Source: Collinsella sp. (GTDB lineage: Bacteria; Actinomycetota; Coriobacteriia; Coriobacteriales; Coriobacteriaceae). Taken from it: a stretch of 64,000 nt of DNA. Position numbers and translations under genes: made by a program. This document shows, piece after piece, positions 6,971-15,353 of the stretch (its first letter is position 1; every line of letters begins with the position of its first letter). Location of the stretch: the NCBI GenBank assembly GCA_018382125.1, contig JAGZQO010000008.1, positions 1-64,000 on the forward strand. Reading direction: 5' to 3'. Below the pieces are notes generated by a model. It searched no databases. It worked only from the letters and a program-made list of their open reading frames with translations, and had not been told where the DNA came from.

Positions 6971-8347
6971 ATGGATACTCAGAGCCCAACATATTCCGAT
7001 GACGAGCTGACCGCAGCGCTTGCCGAGCACCTGGCGTCGCTCGATCGCGACGACAGCTATCGCGTGGAGCGTGTACTTAAGCGCTCGTCCGTTGAAGCAA
7101 CCGAGCTCGTGTACTTTGAAGGAACCGGCGGTGGTTCGCTCGGCCCCTTTGTCCGTAAACGCATCGATGCTTCGGCTCAAATCGGCGGGGCATACGAGCG
7201 TCTGTTTGCCGTTCAGCGGGCAGGCAGGCGTTTTGAGCACCTGCCCAGAATCGTCGATTGTCGTCGTGTGGGCGACGAGCTCAACGTGGTTATGGAATAC
7301 ATCGAAGGGGAGACGCTCGGGGCGCTGGTGGACCGTCTGGGAGCCACCCCCGATTATGCGCGTGAATTGTATCCTGTCCTTTGCGACGCCGTGGGCGAGC
7401 TCCATGCCGGTTTTGCAATAGCGGGGGAGACGTCGGCGCCGGTGATCCATCGTGACCTCAAGCCGTCGAATATCATCGTGACAGGTGCCAACTATACGCC
7501 TGATGACGGCCTGACATTTTCATCGCTGGTGATTATCGACTTGGGGATCGCTCGCGTATGGCGCGACGGCGCCGATGCCGACACCGTCAAGTTTGGGACA
7601 CGGCCCTATGCGCCGCCCGAGCAGTATGGGTTTGGGCAGACGAGCGTGCGAAGCGACGTCTACGCACTTGGCGCCCTGTTGTTCTTCTGCTTGACGGGAG
7701 TCGACCCTAAACCAGGGCTCGACCTGCGCGAGCAATGCGAGGCGCGTGGCATTCCCGCTCCACTTGCCGATGCCGTCTGCATGTCGATGGCGCTCGACCC
7801 GGCCAAGCGTTTTGCGAGTGCGGAAGCGTTGGGACGGGCGACGCGCGCGGCATACGATCTGAGTCGCCCCGTGCGGCCTCCTGCGCCGCCTGTCCGAACT
7901 CCGGCCTCGGAGACGGTGTTGACGCTCCAAGGGCTCCAGAACCCCGCAGGGCTTCCTAGACCTGCCGCCTCCGCTGCATGCGGTCTGCTCTCTCGCGTTC
8001 CGGAGTCTCTGGGGCGCATTTGGAATACGCTTGTCTGCTTCTCGCTACTTGTGTTCTTTGCCGGAAGTCACTTTGCCGTCTTTCACCCCACGGGAGCAAA
8101 CCAAAGCTACCCGACGTGGCTTCTCATAATCGAGTATTTTTTCTTTGTCGATGGCCTTATGGTGCTTATGCATTTTGCGCTGCTCGATAAGCGCCGTCTT
8201 TGTCGGCGATTCGCACTGCTCGACAGCTATCGCGGCAAGAAACTCGCGAAACTCTGGCTCAAGGCATTGGGTGTGCTGCTCCTATGCATGATCGTCATAG
8301 TCGCGGTTGCCAATGCGACTGGCGTCGTCGATACCTCCGCTACCTAA
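6971..8347 (+). CDS. Membrane Ser/Thr protein kinase
   Basis: An eukaryotic-type protein kinase domain occupies residues about 30-310: catalytic loop HRDLKPSN (His160-Arg-Asp), the metal-binding motif as DLG (Asp190) in place of DFG, then GTRPYAPPEQYG and SDVYALGALLFFCLTG. A Pro-rich linker follows, then three membrane helices near the C-terminus (LVCFSLLVFFAGSHFAVF, WLLIIEYFFFVDGLMVLMHF, LGVLLLCMIVIVAVA). There are no PASTA repeats, so it is not the usual PknB or StkP wall sensor. The start is uncertain: ATG 6971 is only two bases after GGAGG, with ATGs at 6959 and 6962 and a GTG at 6941 upstream in frame. Confidence 0.85.
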   Translation: MDTQSPTYSDDELTAALAEHLASLDRDDSYRVERVLKRSSVEATELVYFEGTGGGSLGPFVRKRIDASAQIGGAYERLFAVQRAGRRFEHLPRIVDCRRVGDELNVVMEYIEGETLGALVDRLGATPDYARELYPVLCDAVGELHAGFAIAGETSAPVIHRDLKPSNIIVTGANYTPDDGLTFSSLVIIDLGIARVWRDGADADTVKFGTRPYAPPEQYGFGQTSVRSDVYALGALLFFCLTGVDPKPGLDLREQCEARGIPAPLADAVCMSMALDPAKRFASAEALGRATRAAYDLSRPVRPPAPPVRTPASETVLTLQGLQNPAGLPRPAASAACGLLSRVPESLGRIWNTLVCFSLLVFFAGSHFAVFHPTGANQSYPTWLLIIEYFFFVDGLMVLMHFALLDKRRLCRRFALLDSYRGKKLAKLWLKALGVLLLCMIVIVAVANATGVVDTSAT

Positions 8348-8351
8348 AAGA

Positions 8352-8374
8352 AAAGGACCCCATTGGGGCCCTTT
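8352..8374. terminator. Bidirectional terminator
   Basis: AAAGGACCCC and GGGGCCCTTT form a stem with one mismatch and a 3-base loop between the converging kinase gene and the cell-wall hydrolase gene. A/T runs on both sides suit termination in both directions. Confidence 0.6.
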
Positions 8375-8384
8375 GCAGTTGCGC

Positions 8385-9518
8385 TTAGATGCGGTTCATC
8401 TGAGCGGCGACTTTGTTGTACCAGTCCTGCCACGTGGGCGGGCAGTACTTTTTGGCCGCTGCCGGGGTAAGGGTGGAGCCGTAGTTGGCGCCCAGATAGG
8501 CAACGTGAGCGGAGATGCCCTCGCTCCAGCTGCCAAAGCTGCGCCAACCGCCGCCACGGGCACTCCAGCCCCAGGCGTTGTAAGAATTGGCGCAATAAGC
8601 ACCCTTGGTGCTCTCGATGCAGGCGATGGCGGGGGACCAACGGGGGTCGACACCGGTATTCCAAGCGGCGACGGCAAAGTTATAGCCTTGGCCTGCCATG
8701 GGGGAGCCGGCGAGATAATTGTCGATGCGGCTCGTCCACTCATTAATGAACGAATCGTAATCGGAGCTACCGGTATTGGCGTTGTTCACCGTGGTGTCGA
8801 TGGTGGTGTTGGTGTTGGTGGCCTGGCTGCTGGAATTGCTGCCGCTTACGCCCTCGCCCGAGAGCTTCTCGGCGGCAGCGGCCTTATCGGCCTCAAGCTT
8901 GGCAAGCTCGGCGGCATTTTCCTGCTCGGCTTTTGCCCGTGCCTCGCTGCGGAGCTGCTGGGCCTGAGCCAACGCATCCTCGGCGTTTTTCTGCTCTGCC
9001 TCAAGCTGAGACTTGGACTGCTGGAGCTCAGCCTTGTTCTGCTCGAGTTCGGTTTGCATGTTATTGAGCTGTTCGATCTCGTCGACGCTCGAGCTCGTGA
9101 TCTGGTTGGTGTATTTGCAGGTCGTGATGAACTCACCCAGGCTCTGCGCGTTGACCAGGAAGCTCACGATGGGGTTGGTGCCCTTCTGATACTTGTACAG
9201 ATCGCGCATGGCGGAGCTTGCCTTGGCCTGCTGCTCGGGAAGCTTAGCCTCGATTTCCTCGATGCTTGCCTCATTGGAGTCAATCTGCTTTTGCAGGTCA
9301 TCGAGTTTGGTGCGGGCGTCGTTGTAGGCGCTCGTGGCGGCTTCGATCTTCTGCTGGGCTGCGGAAAGCTGGTCCTGCGTTGCCTGCGAGGCGGCATACG
9401 CCGCAACGGGGGAGAGCATCGGCGTGGCCGTCAGCGCAACGGCGAGAGCGGCGCTCGTGATGATACGAGCCGGCTTCGACGCAATGAGCGCTGCGGCGCG
9501 ATGATTCGAATGCTGCAT
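8385..9518 (-). CDS. Secreted PcsB-like coiled-coil peptidoglycan hydrolase
   Basis: A 377-residue exported protein. The signal peptide (IITSAALAVALTATPMLSPVAAYAA) ends near residue 45. Residues about 46-230 are a long coiled coil rich in Gln, Ala, Glu and Lys, as in PcsB and CwlO proteins controlled by FtsEX. A Ser/Asn/Thr linker follows, then a lysozyme/transglycosylase-like domain (GYNFAVAAWNTGVDPRWSPA, IESTKGAYC with a candidate catalytic Glu, NAWGWSARGGGWRSFGSW). It is not an NlpC/P60 or CHAP domain. The ATG at 9518 is preceded by AGAGGG and is preferred over an in-frame TTG five codons upstream. It converges on the kinase gene. Confidence 0.75.
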   Translation of the reverse strand: MQHSNHRAAALIASKPARIITSAALAVALTATPMLSPVAAYAASQATQDQLSAAQQKIEAATSAYNDARTKLDDLQKQIDSNEASIEEIEAKLPEQQAKASSAMRDLYKYQKGTNPIVSFLVNAQSLGEFITTCKYTNQITSSSVDEIEQLNNMQTELEQNKAELQQSKSQLEAEQKNAEDALAQAQQLRSEARAKAEQENAAELAKLEADKAAAAEKLSGEGVSGSNSSSQATNTNTTIDTTVNNANTGSSDYDSFINEWTSRIDNYLAGSPMAGQGYNFAVAAWNTGVDPRWSPAIACIESTKGAYCANSYNAWGWSARGGGWRSFGSWSEGISAHVAYLGANYGSTLTPAAAKKYCPPTWQDWYNKVAAQMNRI

Positions 9519-9577
9519 CCAGTCCCTCTGCAATCAATCGTAGGTTATGGTTCGAACGGTATTCTACTACTGCTTTC

Positions 9578-9627
9578 GACCTCAACTTGAACCTTAAAGG
9601 TTCCAAAGGGTCAAGTTGAACTTGAGG
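9578..9627 (-). promoter_or_regulatory. Palindromic operator-like array upstream of the wall hydrolase
   Basis: CTCAACTTGA, the palindrome AACCTTAAAGGTT, and TCAAGTTGAACTTGA follow one another, so CAACTTGA/TCAAGTTG occurs three times in 50 bases. On the minus strand TTGACC is followed by AACC-TT-AAGGTT, the layout of MerR-family operators, 60-110 bases before the hydrolase start. A similar GGTCAACTTGAAGGTTGAGG occurs at 49707-49726. Regulator unknown. Confidence 0.35.
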
Positions 9628-9752
9628 CTTTGGCTTTGACCTGCAGTTATGATGAATTGTTGAGAAACCATAGAGTTCAACTTTAACGTTACAGAGCCCT
9701 GTTTGAGAGGTGTTTTGGGCCGTAAAAGCTATCTCAACGTGGGGTTTTACAA

Positions 9753-10385
9753 CTACAGCGTGCCCTCCTGACGAGCCTGCTCAATCTCCTCGAGGGCCTC
9801 GGCAGGGGTGAACGAGCAAGTGCCGTCGCCGAACTTGACCACCTGGATGTCGTCGCCGATATGGACCTCTCCGCCCTTTAGTACCACGCCAAAAACGCCC
9901 TCGTGGGGAAAGATGCAGTCGCCGGCGAGATAGTAGATGGCACAGCGTGTGTGGCAAACCTTGCCGATTTGGCTGATTTCGACAAGCACCTCGCTGCCAA
10001 GCTTGAGCTGCGTGCCCAAGGGGAGCGAGAGTAGATTGATGCCTTGCGTGGTGAAATTCTCCCCAAAGTCACCCTCGTGCACATCGAGCCCGCGCTCCTG
10101 CGCCGTCTGGATGGACTCTGCAGCTAAAAAGGAAACCTGGCGGTGCCAATGCCCGGCGTGTGCGTCGGAGGTGAGGCCAAATTGCTCTATAACGGTGTCG
10201 TGTCCATCGGCGACGGGCGACTTGCGCGTGCCCTTGTGTGCCGACGTGTTGATCGAGACGATGCGGGCGGGCCTGTCGTAGGCATCGTCTGCCGTGCGTA
10301 GGGGAACGGCCGTTTGTGCGCGTTCCGCCAGCTCGCGTTTCGCGGCATTGAGGATGGGGTTATCGGTCGGATGGTCTTGGGGCAC
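9753..10385 (-). CDS. MOSC domain protein
   Basis: The 210 residues carry a MOSC (molybdenum cofactor sulfurase C-terminal) beta-barrel domain, about residues 40-190. Family landmarks are VSINTSAHKGTRKSPV, HAGHWHRQVSFL, GDFGENFTTQGINL and HTRCAIYYLAGDCIFPHEGVFG with the conserved Cys. Stand-alone MOSC proteins deliver or use sulfur bound to molybdenum cofactor or act in small-molecule detoxification; which applies is not evident. Start is GTG (10383-10385) after AAAGG. No molybdenum cofactor genes lie nearby. Confidence 0.85.
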   Translation of the reverse strand: MPQDHPTDNPILNAAKRELAERAQTAVPLRTADDAYDRPARIVSINTSAHKGTRKSPVADGHDTVIEQFGLTSDAHAGHWHRQVSFLAAESIQTAQERGLDVHEGDFGENFTTQGINLLSLPLGTQLKLGSEVLVEISQIGKVCHTRCAIYYLAGDCIFPHEGVFGVVLKGGEVHIGDDIQVVKFGDGTCSFTPAEALEEIEQARQEGTL

Positions 10386-10475
10386 GTGCGCGCCTTTCGT
10401 TTGAGGATGTCAATACGCTGAATCCTACAACAATGGTAGGTTCATTGCCCATTGTCATACAACGGTGAGCGCCGT

Positions 10476-10511
10476 CTTCGTGCTGGCCTTCGTGCTGGCC
10501 TTCGTGCTGGA
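10476..10511. repeat. 12-bp tandem repeat, three units
   Basis: CTTCGTGCTGGC occurs at 10476, 10488 and, with a final A, at 10500. The run lies in the intergenic space between the MOSC gene and the D-aspartate ligase gene and is a likely slippage-prone minisatellite. Confidence 0.8.
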
Positions 10512-10545
10512 CGATTGCGTCGATTGCCATAGATACGGTGGAACT

Positions 10546-10575
10546 TTGGGTACTGGCGGTTTGGCACGCTAGAAT
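10546..10575 (+). promoter_or_regulatory. Candidate promoter of the D-Asp ligase gene
   Basis: TTGGGT (10546-10551), an 18-base spacer and TAGAAT (10570-10575) lie 57 bases before the ATG. A small GCCCG-ttgt-GCGGGC hairpin follows in the leader. Confidence 0.45.
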
Positions 10576-10631
10576 AAATCGGTTGCACTAAGACCGCCCG
10601 TTGTGCGGGCAGTTCACGATAGGAAGTTTCC

Positions 10632-11888
10632 ATGGCATTGCAGTTTACAGAGCGCGAGTTCATTCCCGTGCTGCTCGGTGGCGACATCAACGCCTATTCG
10701 GTGGCGCGCGCCTTCTACGAGGAGTATCAGGTCAAGAGTCTGGTCTTTGGCAAGTATCAGACGGGCCCTGCGTATCGAAGCCAGATTATCGACTACACGC
10801 CCAACGTCGACATCGACACCATGCCCGTGATGCTCAAAATCGTCAATGGCATTGCCCAGGCGCATGCCGATAAGACGATTGTCCTGATGGGCTGCGGCGA
10901 TAACTATGTTGCCCTGGTGGCTCAGGCAAAGGATGCCGATGAGCTGGCGGATAACATCGTCGCGCCCTACGCGCCCTACAGCATGCTCGAGCAGTGCCAG
11001 AAGAAGGAGATCTTCTACGAGCTGTGCGAGAAACATGGCGTGCCCTATCCGCATACCTTTACCTTCACCATGGCGATGCTGAACGCCCAAGGCGAGGCGC
11101 CTGCCGAAGTGCTCGACCAGATCGATTTTCCCTACCCGATGATTCTGAAGCCTTCTGACGGCATCATGTGGTGGCAGCACGAGTTCGAGGGCCAGAAAAA
11201 GGCCTATGAGATTGCCGGCCGTGCCGAGCTGGAACAGGTCATTCGCGACTCGTATGCCAGCGGCTACACCGACGACCTGATCTTGCAGGATCGCGTGCCC
11301 GGCAATGACGAGTACATGCGCGTGCTCACCAGTTATTCCGACCGCAACGGCAAGGTGCGCATGATGTGCCTGGGTCACGTGCTGCTCGAGGAGCATCAGC
11401 CTCACGGTGTCGGCAACCACGCCTGTATCATCACCGAGCCCAATGACGAGCTCATGGGCGGCGTGCGCAAGTTGCTCGAGGACCTTCACTTTGTGGGCTA
11501 TTCCAACTTTGACGTTAAGTATGACGAGCGCGACGGCTCGTTTAAGTTCTTCGATTTCAACACGCGCCAAGGTCGCAGCAACTACTACGTCACTAACAGC
11601 GGCTTTAACGTTGCCAAGTATGTGGTGGACGAGTATGTGTTCAACCGCCCGTTTGAGCCGGAGTTTGTGACGGCGCAGGACGAGGCGCTGTGGATGGTCG
11701 TCCCCATGGGCGTCGTCGACAAATACGTCAAGGATCCCGAGTTGCGCGCTAAGGTGCATCGCCTGGACAAGGAAGGCAAGGGCGCCGACCCTTCGTTTAT
11801 GAAGGGCGACTTTGTCTTTAACCGCTGGCTGCGCATGTGGCACACCAAGCTGCGCCACTTTAAGCTGTTCAAGACGTATTACAAGTAG
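10632..11888 (+). CDS. D-aspartate ligase (ATP-grasp)
   Basis: This 418-residue ATP-grasp enzyme resembles D-aspartate ligases such as Aslfm of Enterococcus faecium, which attach D-aspartate to the side-chain amine of the third residue of the peptidoglycan precursor. Visible are the N-terminal preATP-grasp region (VLLGGDINAYSVARAFYEEY), the ATP-binding ILKPSDGIMWWQHEFEG, and the metal-binding tail YSNFDVKYDERDG with FFDFNTRQGRSNYY. The next gene encodes an aspartate racemase that can supply D-Asp, which strongly supports the assignment. ATG follows AGGAAG. Cytoplasmic. Confidence 0.82.
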   Translation: MALQFTEREFIPVLLGGDINAYSVARAFYEEYQVKSLVFGKYQTGPAYRSQIIDYTPNVDIDTMPVMLKIVNGIAQAHADKTIVLMGCGDNYVALVAQAKDADELADNIVAPYAPYSMLEQCQKKEIFYELCEKHGVPYPHTFTFTMAMLNAQGEAPAEVLDQIDFPYPMILKPSDGIMWWQHEFEGQKKAYEIAGRAELEQVIRDSYASGYTDDLILQDRVPGNDEYMRVLTSYSDRNGKVRMMCLGHVLLEEHQPHGVGNHACIITEPNDELMGGVRKLLEDLHFVGYSNFDVKYDERDGSFKFFDFNTRQGRSNYYVTNSGFNVAKYVVDEYVFNRPFEPEFVTAQDEALWMVVPMGVVDKYVKDPELRAKVHRLDKEGKGADPSFMKGDFVFNRWLRMWHTKLRHFKLFKTYYK

Positions 11889-11972
11889 ATGAGTGCGGCG
11901 CCCGTCCGGTTTACATCGGGCGGGCGCGGGTATGATACGCGCAATTGCGCAAGCGTCACCAAGGAGGCGGCG

Positions 11973-12719
11973 ATGGAAAAGCTGGGAGTTATCGGCGGCA
12001 TGGGCGCCGAGGCCACGTCGTATTACTACGACCAGGTGGTGCGCCATACGGCTGCTGCCTGCGATCAGGAACATATCGACATGGTGGTGCTCTCCAAGTC
12101 GACCATGCCCGACCGCACGCTTGCCATTAAGACCGGCGAGCATGCCGAGCTGCTGGCGACCATGAAAGAGTGTGCCCAGGCACTCGAGTCGCTGGGCTGT
12201 GCGCACATTGCCATTCCCTGCAACACGTCGCACTACTTCTACGACCAGATCCAGTCGTTTACGAAGGTGCCGATTATCCACATGCCGCGTGAGTCGGTGC
12301 GCTATGCCCTTGCGGGTGCGGTGATGGGGGAGTGCGAGTTCGACCCCAACCTGAGTATGCCGGCCGAGCCGGTGCACAAGATTGGCATTATGGGCACCGA
12401 CGGAACCGTGGGCGCGGGCGTCTACGGCCGCGAATGCGAGGCTGCGGGTGTTGAGGTCGTCTATCCCAGCGAGAAACGTCAGAACGATGTGATGTCGCTT
12501 ATCTACGATGATGTGAAGGCCGGACGTGAGCCCGATATGGATAAGTTCGACCGCGTGATGTGGGAGTTCGCCCGTAGCGGCTGCGACCGTGTCATTCTGG
12601 CCTGCACCGAGCTATCGGTGCTGCAGAAGTATCGAGAGATGCCCGAGATCACCCTCGATGCTATGGATGTCCTGGTGCGCGAATCCATCATCCGCAGCGG
12701 CGTCCCCTACCGCCTCTAG
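11973..12719 (+). CDS. Aspartate/glutamate racemase family protein
   Basis: A 248-residue cofactor-independent racemase of the Asp/Glu family. The two catalytic cysteines are in IPCNTSHYF and LACTELSVL, and the N-terminus is KLGVIGGMGAEATSYYYDQV. The ATG at 11973 follows AAGGAGG at good spacing; the longer in-frame extension upstream is untranslated leader. The 84-base gap and shared strand with the D-Asp ligase point to an operon in which it converts L- to D-aspartate for the cross-bridge. Glutamate racemase (murI) is the alternative, but the neighbour favours aspartate. Confidence 0.85.
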   Translation: MEKLGVIGGMGAEATSYYYDQVVRHTAAACDQEHIDMVVLSKSTMPDRTLAIKTGEHAELLATMKECAQALESLGCAHIAIPCNTSHYFYDQIQSFTKVPIIHMPRESVRYALAGAVMGECEFDPNLSMPAEPVHKIGIMGTDGTVGAGVYGRECEAAGVEVVYPSEKRQNDVMSLIYDDVKAGREPDMDKFDRVMWEFARSGCDRVILACTELSVLQKYREMPEITLDAMDVLVRESIIRSGVPYRL

Positions 12720-12778
12720 CTTCCGACCCGTCAAAAAGGGACAGGTTAATTTTGGTAGGTTTTATCTGGTGAAACAAT

Positions 12779-12816
12779 AAAGGCCTCGGCTCGTTTGGTG
12801 CGAGCCGAGGCCTTTT
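12779..12816. terminator. Strong bidirectional terminator
   Basis: A perfect 15-bp stem (12779-12793 with 12801-12815), loop TTTGGTG, flanked by A and T runs, separates the converging racemase and ecfT genes. Confidence 0.9.
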
Positions 12817-12844
12817 GCGTTGGGCGGTTGCTGTCGGTGGCGAA

Positions 12845-13591
12845 CTAGAACAGGAAGCCGATGGCGATGAGGGCGATGCTGACGATGAGTGCGGCGATGT
12901 CCAGGCCCTTGATGGGGTAGCGCTTGTACGAGCTGGCGCGCGTGCGCAGATAGAAGCCGCGCTGTTCTGCCGCCAAGGCCGTGGCATCGGTCTTGCCCAC
13001 GCTCGAGATGAGCAGCGGCACACACAGTGGCAACATGAGCTTAAGCTTCTTGATAGGGTTCTTGGTGTCGTACTCGACGCCGCGCGCGGTCTGCGCTTCC
13101 ATGATGGCGTTCATCTCCTGACCAAACACCGGCACAAAGCGCAGCGCCGTGGTAAAGGTGAAGGCATAGCGATACGGTACGTGCAGCACCTCGACGCAGG
13201 CGTTGGCAAGGTCGTTGAGCTTGGTCACCATAAGCATCAGGATGAGCGGTAGCGCCACGCCCAGCAGGCGCAGGCAGGCCTTCGATCCGGTAGCGAGGCC
13301 CGTGTCGGTGATGAAGCCCCATACCACGTTGCCATCGCGCATAAAGGCAAGCTGCAGCACCAGCATGATAAGCGCGAGCGGAATCAGCAGCTTGAGCAAC
13401 GAGAGCAGGCGATCGACGACGCCGGCGTAGGCGCCCAGCGCAAGCGTGAGCGCCAAAAAGCCCAACAGCGCCACATAGGTGTCGGACAAGAAGATGCCGA
13501 TGATGATGGCGGCGGCGAGGCCCAGCTTGACGACGGGGTTCAGGCGATGCAGCAGCGTGTCGCCCGGCATGTAGTCGATGACGTTAACCAC
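12845..13591 (-). CDS. ecfT: ECF transporter transmembrane component EcfT
   Basis: EcfT is the membrane scaffold that couples the ECF ATPases to the substrate-binding S component. The 248 residues start with the family hallmark YMPGDTLLHRLNPVVKLG, followed by hydrophobic helices and the cytoplasmic coupling segments containing the Ala-Arg-Gly signatures TARGVEYDT and EQRGFYLRT. The start proposed is the GTG at 13591, overlapping the ATPase stop and preceded by AAGGAGAT; an ATG 11 codons upstream is also possible. Third gene of the S component, ATPase, EcfT series. Confidence 0.92.
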   Translation of the reverse strand: MVNVIDYMPGDTLLHRLNPVVKLGLAAAIIIGIFLSDTYVALLGFLALTLALGAYAGVVDRLLSLLKLLIPLALIMLVLQLAFMRDGNVVWGFITDTGLATGSKACLRLLGVALPLILMLMVTKLNDLANACVEVLHVPYRYAFTFTTALRFVPVFGQEMNAIMEAQTARGVEYDTKNPIKKLKLMLPLCVPLLISSVGKTDATALAAEQRGFYLRTRASSYKRYPIKGLDIAALIVSIALIAIGFLF

Positions 13592-15335
13592 GACGGACCA
13601 TCTCCTTGGTAATTCGAACGACATCGGTGACCTCGCTCACCTGCGCAAAAGCGGGCGAGACGGAAGATGCCAGACGGTGCGAGAGTTCAATAACCTGGGG
13701 AGGCTCCACGTAGGCACGCCGCATGAGATCGATGTTCGAGAATAGCTCGTGCGTGCGGCCGCGGTCGAGGATGCGACCGTCGGCCATTACCACAATGCGC
13801 TCGGCAAAATCCGAGACGACTTCCATATCGTGGCAGACCATGATAACGGCGCAACCGCGCTCGGCCATGGTACGCACCGTTTCCATGACGGTCATGCACT
13901 CGCGGTAATCAAGGCCGCTCGTGGGCTCGTCGAGCACCACGATTTTGGGCTCTACGACCACGACGGAGGCGAGTGCCACCATTTGTCGCTGGCCGCGCGA
14001 AAGCGAGAAAGGCGCCTCGTCGGCCGGCAAGCCAAAGCGGTCGATGACGAGTTGGGCACGACGCAGAGCCTCGGCGCGGTCCATGCCGCCAAGCTCCAAG
14101 CCAAAGGCGACCTCGTCGAGCACGGTGTCCTTGCAGATCTGGCGGTCGGGGTTTTGGAAGAGGGTCGCGACCTCGCGAGCGATGCGGCTCGTGGGAACGG
14201 CTGCGGTATCCAGTCCCGTGACGCGCACGCTGCCCGAGGCGGGCTTAAGCAGGCCTGTGAGCAGTTTGGTGAGCGTGGTCTTGCCGGCGCCGTTTTGGCC
14301 GACGATGCCCACGAGCTCGCCAGGATAGAGCGTCAGGCTAAGGTCGTGTACGGCGGCTCCGCCATTGGGATAGGCAAACTCAACATGGTCGAAGGTGAGT
14401 ACGGGTTCGGCGTCCTTGGCATGAGGACGCAACGACGGTGCATGCGGGGAACCGGCGGGCGCCTGGGCTTCGATAGCCGCGTGTGCGGGGTCGACGATGC
14501 CCGAAATCAGGCGCTCGGCCTCATCGACATCCAAGCAGGGGGTGCCGCTTACCAGGCCATCGGTTTCGAGGCTATTGAAGATACGCGTGACGCGAGGGCA
14601 GTCGACGCCGATGGCACGGAGCTCGTCGGTATGCGCGAAGACCTCGTGTGGCTCGCCCTGCAGCGCGATTTCGCCATGATTGAGCACGAGCACGCGGTTG
14701 CAGTACTCCGAAAGCAGGGCGACCTTTTGCTCAACGGCGACGATGGTGATGCCGAGTGCACGGTTGGCCTCACGCAGGGTCTCGAAAACCAGCGTGGAGC
14801 TGGCGGGGTCGAGTGCCGCGGTGGGCTCGTCGAGAACCAAGACGCGCGGACGCATGGCGAGGATGGCGGCGATGGCCACTTTTTGCTTCTGTCCGCCCGA
14901 GAGGGTGGCGATCTCGCGGTCGCGCAGGTCGCTGATGCCGACGGTCTCGAGCGTTTCGCTCACGCGCTGCTCGATCTGGTCGTGGGGAACGCCAAAGTTC
15001 TCGAGGCCAAAGAGCATCTCGTCCTCGACGACCGAAGCGACCATCTGCGTGTCGATATCCTGCAGCACACTGCCGACGATTTGCGAGACGTCGGTGAGCG
15101 AGACTTCGCAGGTGTCGTGGCCGTCGACCATGACGGACCCAAAGAACGTGCCGGTGTAGTGGTGGGGCACGGCACCCGACAGGCAGGCGGCAAGCGTGGA
15201 CTTGCCGGCGCCCGAGGGCCCGATGATGCCGATGAAATCTCCCTTGTTCACGCTGAGCGAGATGTGGCTGAGCGCCTGCTCGGTCTGCGTGCCATAGGAG
15301 AACGAGACATCGTCGACGTTGATGATCGTTTCCAT
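13584..15335 (-). CDS. Fused double ABC ATPase of ECF transporter (EcfA-EcfA')
   Basis: 583 residues contain two complete ABC ATPase domains in one chain. Domain 1 (about 1-235) has Walker A GPSGAGKST, signature LSGGQKQKVA and Walker B VLVLDEPTAALD. After a linker, domain 2 (about 310-545) has GQNGAGKTT, LSRGQRQMVA (Arg replacing the second Gly of the signature) and IVVLDEPTSGLD. Most ECF systems use two separate subunits EcfA1 and EcfA2; this fusion supplies both. It energises uptake together with EcfT and the S component encoded upstream. ATG follows AAAGG. Confidence 0.93.
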   Translation of the reverse strand: METIINVDDVSFSYGTQTEQALSHISLSVNKGDFIGIIGPSGAGKSTLAACLSGAVPHHYTGTFFGSVMVDGHDTCEVSLTDVSQIVGSVLQDIDTQMVASVVEDEMLFGLENFGVPHDQIEQRVSETLETVGISDLRDREIATLSGGQKQKVAIAAILAMRPRVLVLDEPTAALDPASSTLVFETLREANRALGITIVAVEQKVALLSEYCNRVLVLNHGEIALQGEPHEVFAHTDELRAIGVDCPRVTRIFNSLETDGLVSGTPCLDVDEAERLISGIVDPAHAAIEAQAPAGSPHAPSLRPHAKDAEPVLTFDHVEFAYPNGGAAVHDLSLTLYPGELVGIVGQNGAGKTTLTKLLTGLLKPASGSVRVTGLDTAAVPTSRIAREVATLFQNPDRQICKDTVLDEVAFGLELGGMDRAEALRRAQLVIDRFGLPADEAPFSLSRGQRQMVALASVVVVEPKIVVLDEPTSGLDYRECMTVMETVRTMAERGCAVIMVCHDMEVVSDFAERIVVMADGRILDRGRTHELFSNIDLMRRAYVEPPQVIELSHRLASSVSPAFAQVSEVTDVVRITKEMVRRG

Positions 15336-15353
15336 GGATACCTTTCATAGTCA

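Noticed and set aside
10476..10511. Tandem repeats considered as a CRISPR fragment
   Set aside because: Units are 12 bases, directly adjacent with no spacers, and no cas gene is nearby.
10614..12377. Long minus-strand open frame opposite the D-Asp ligase and racemase genes
   Set aside because: Low-complexity His/Val/Leu-rich translation, no family features, and both sense genes have clear catalytic motifs.
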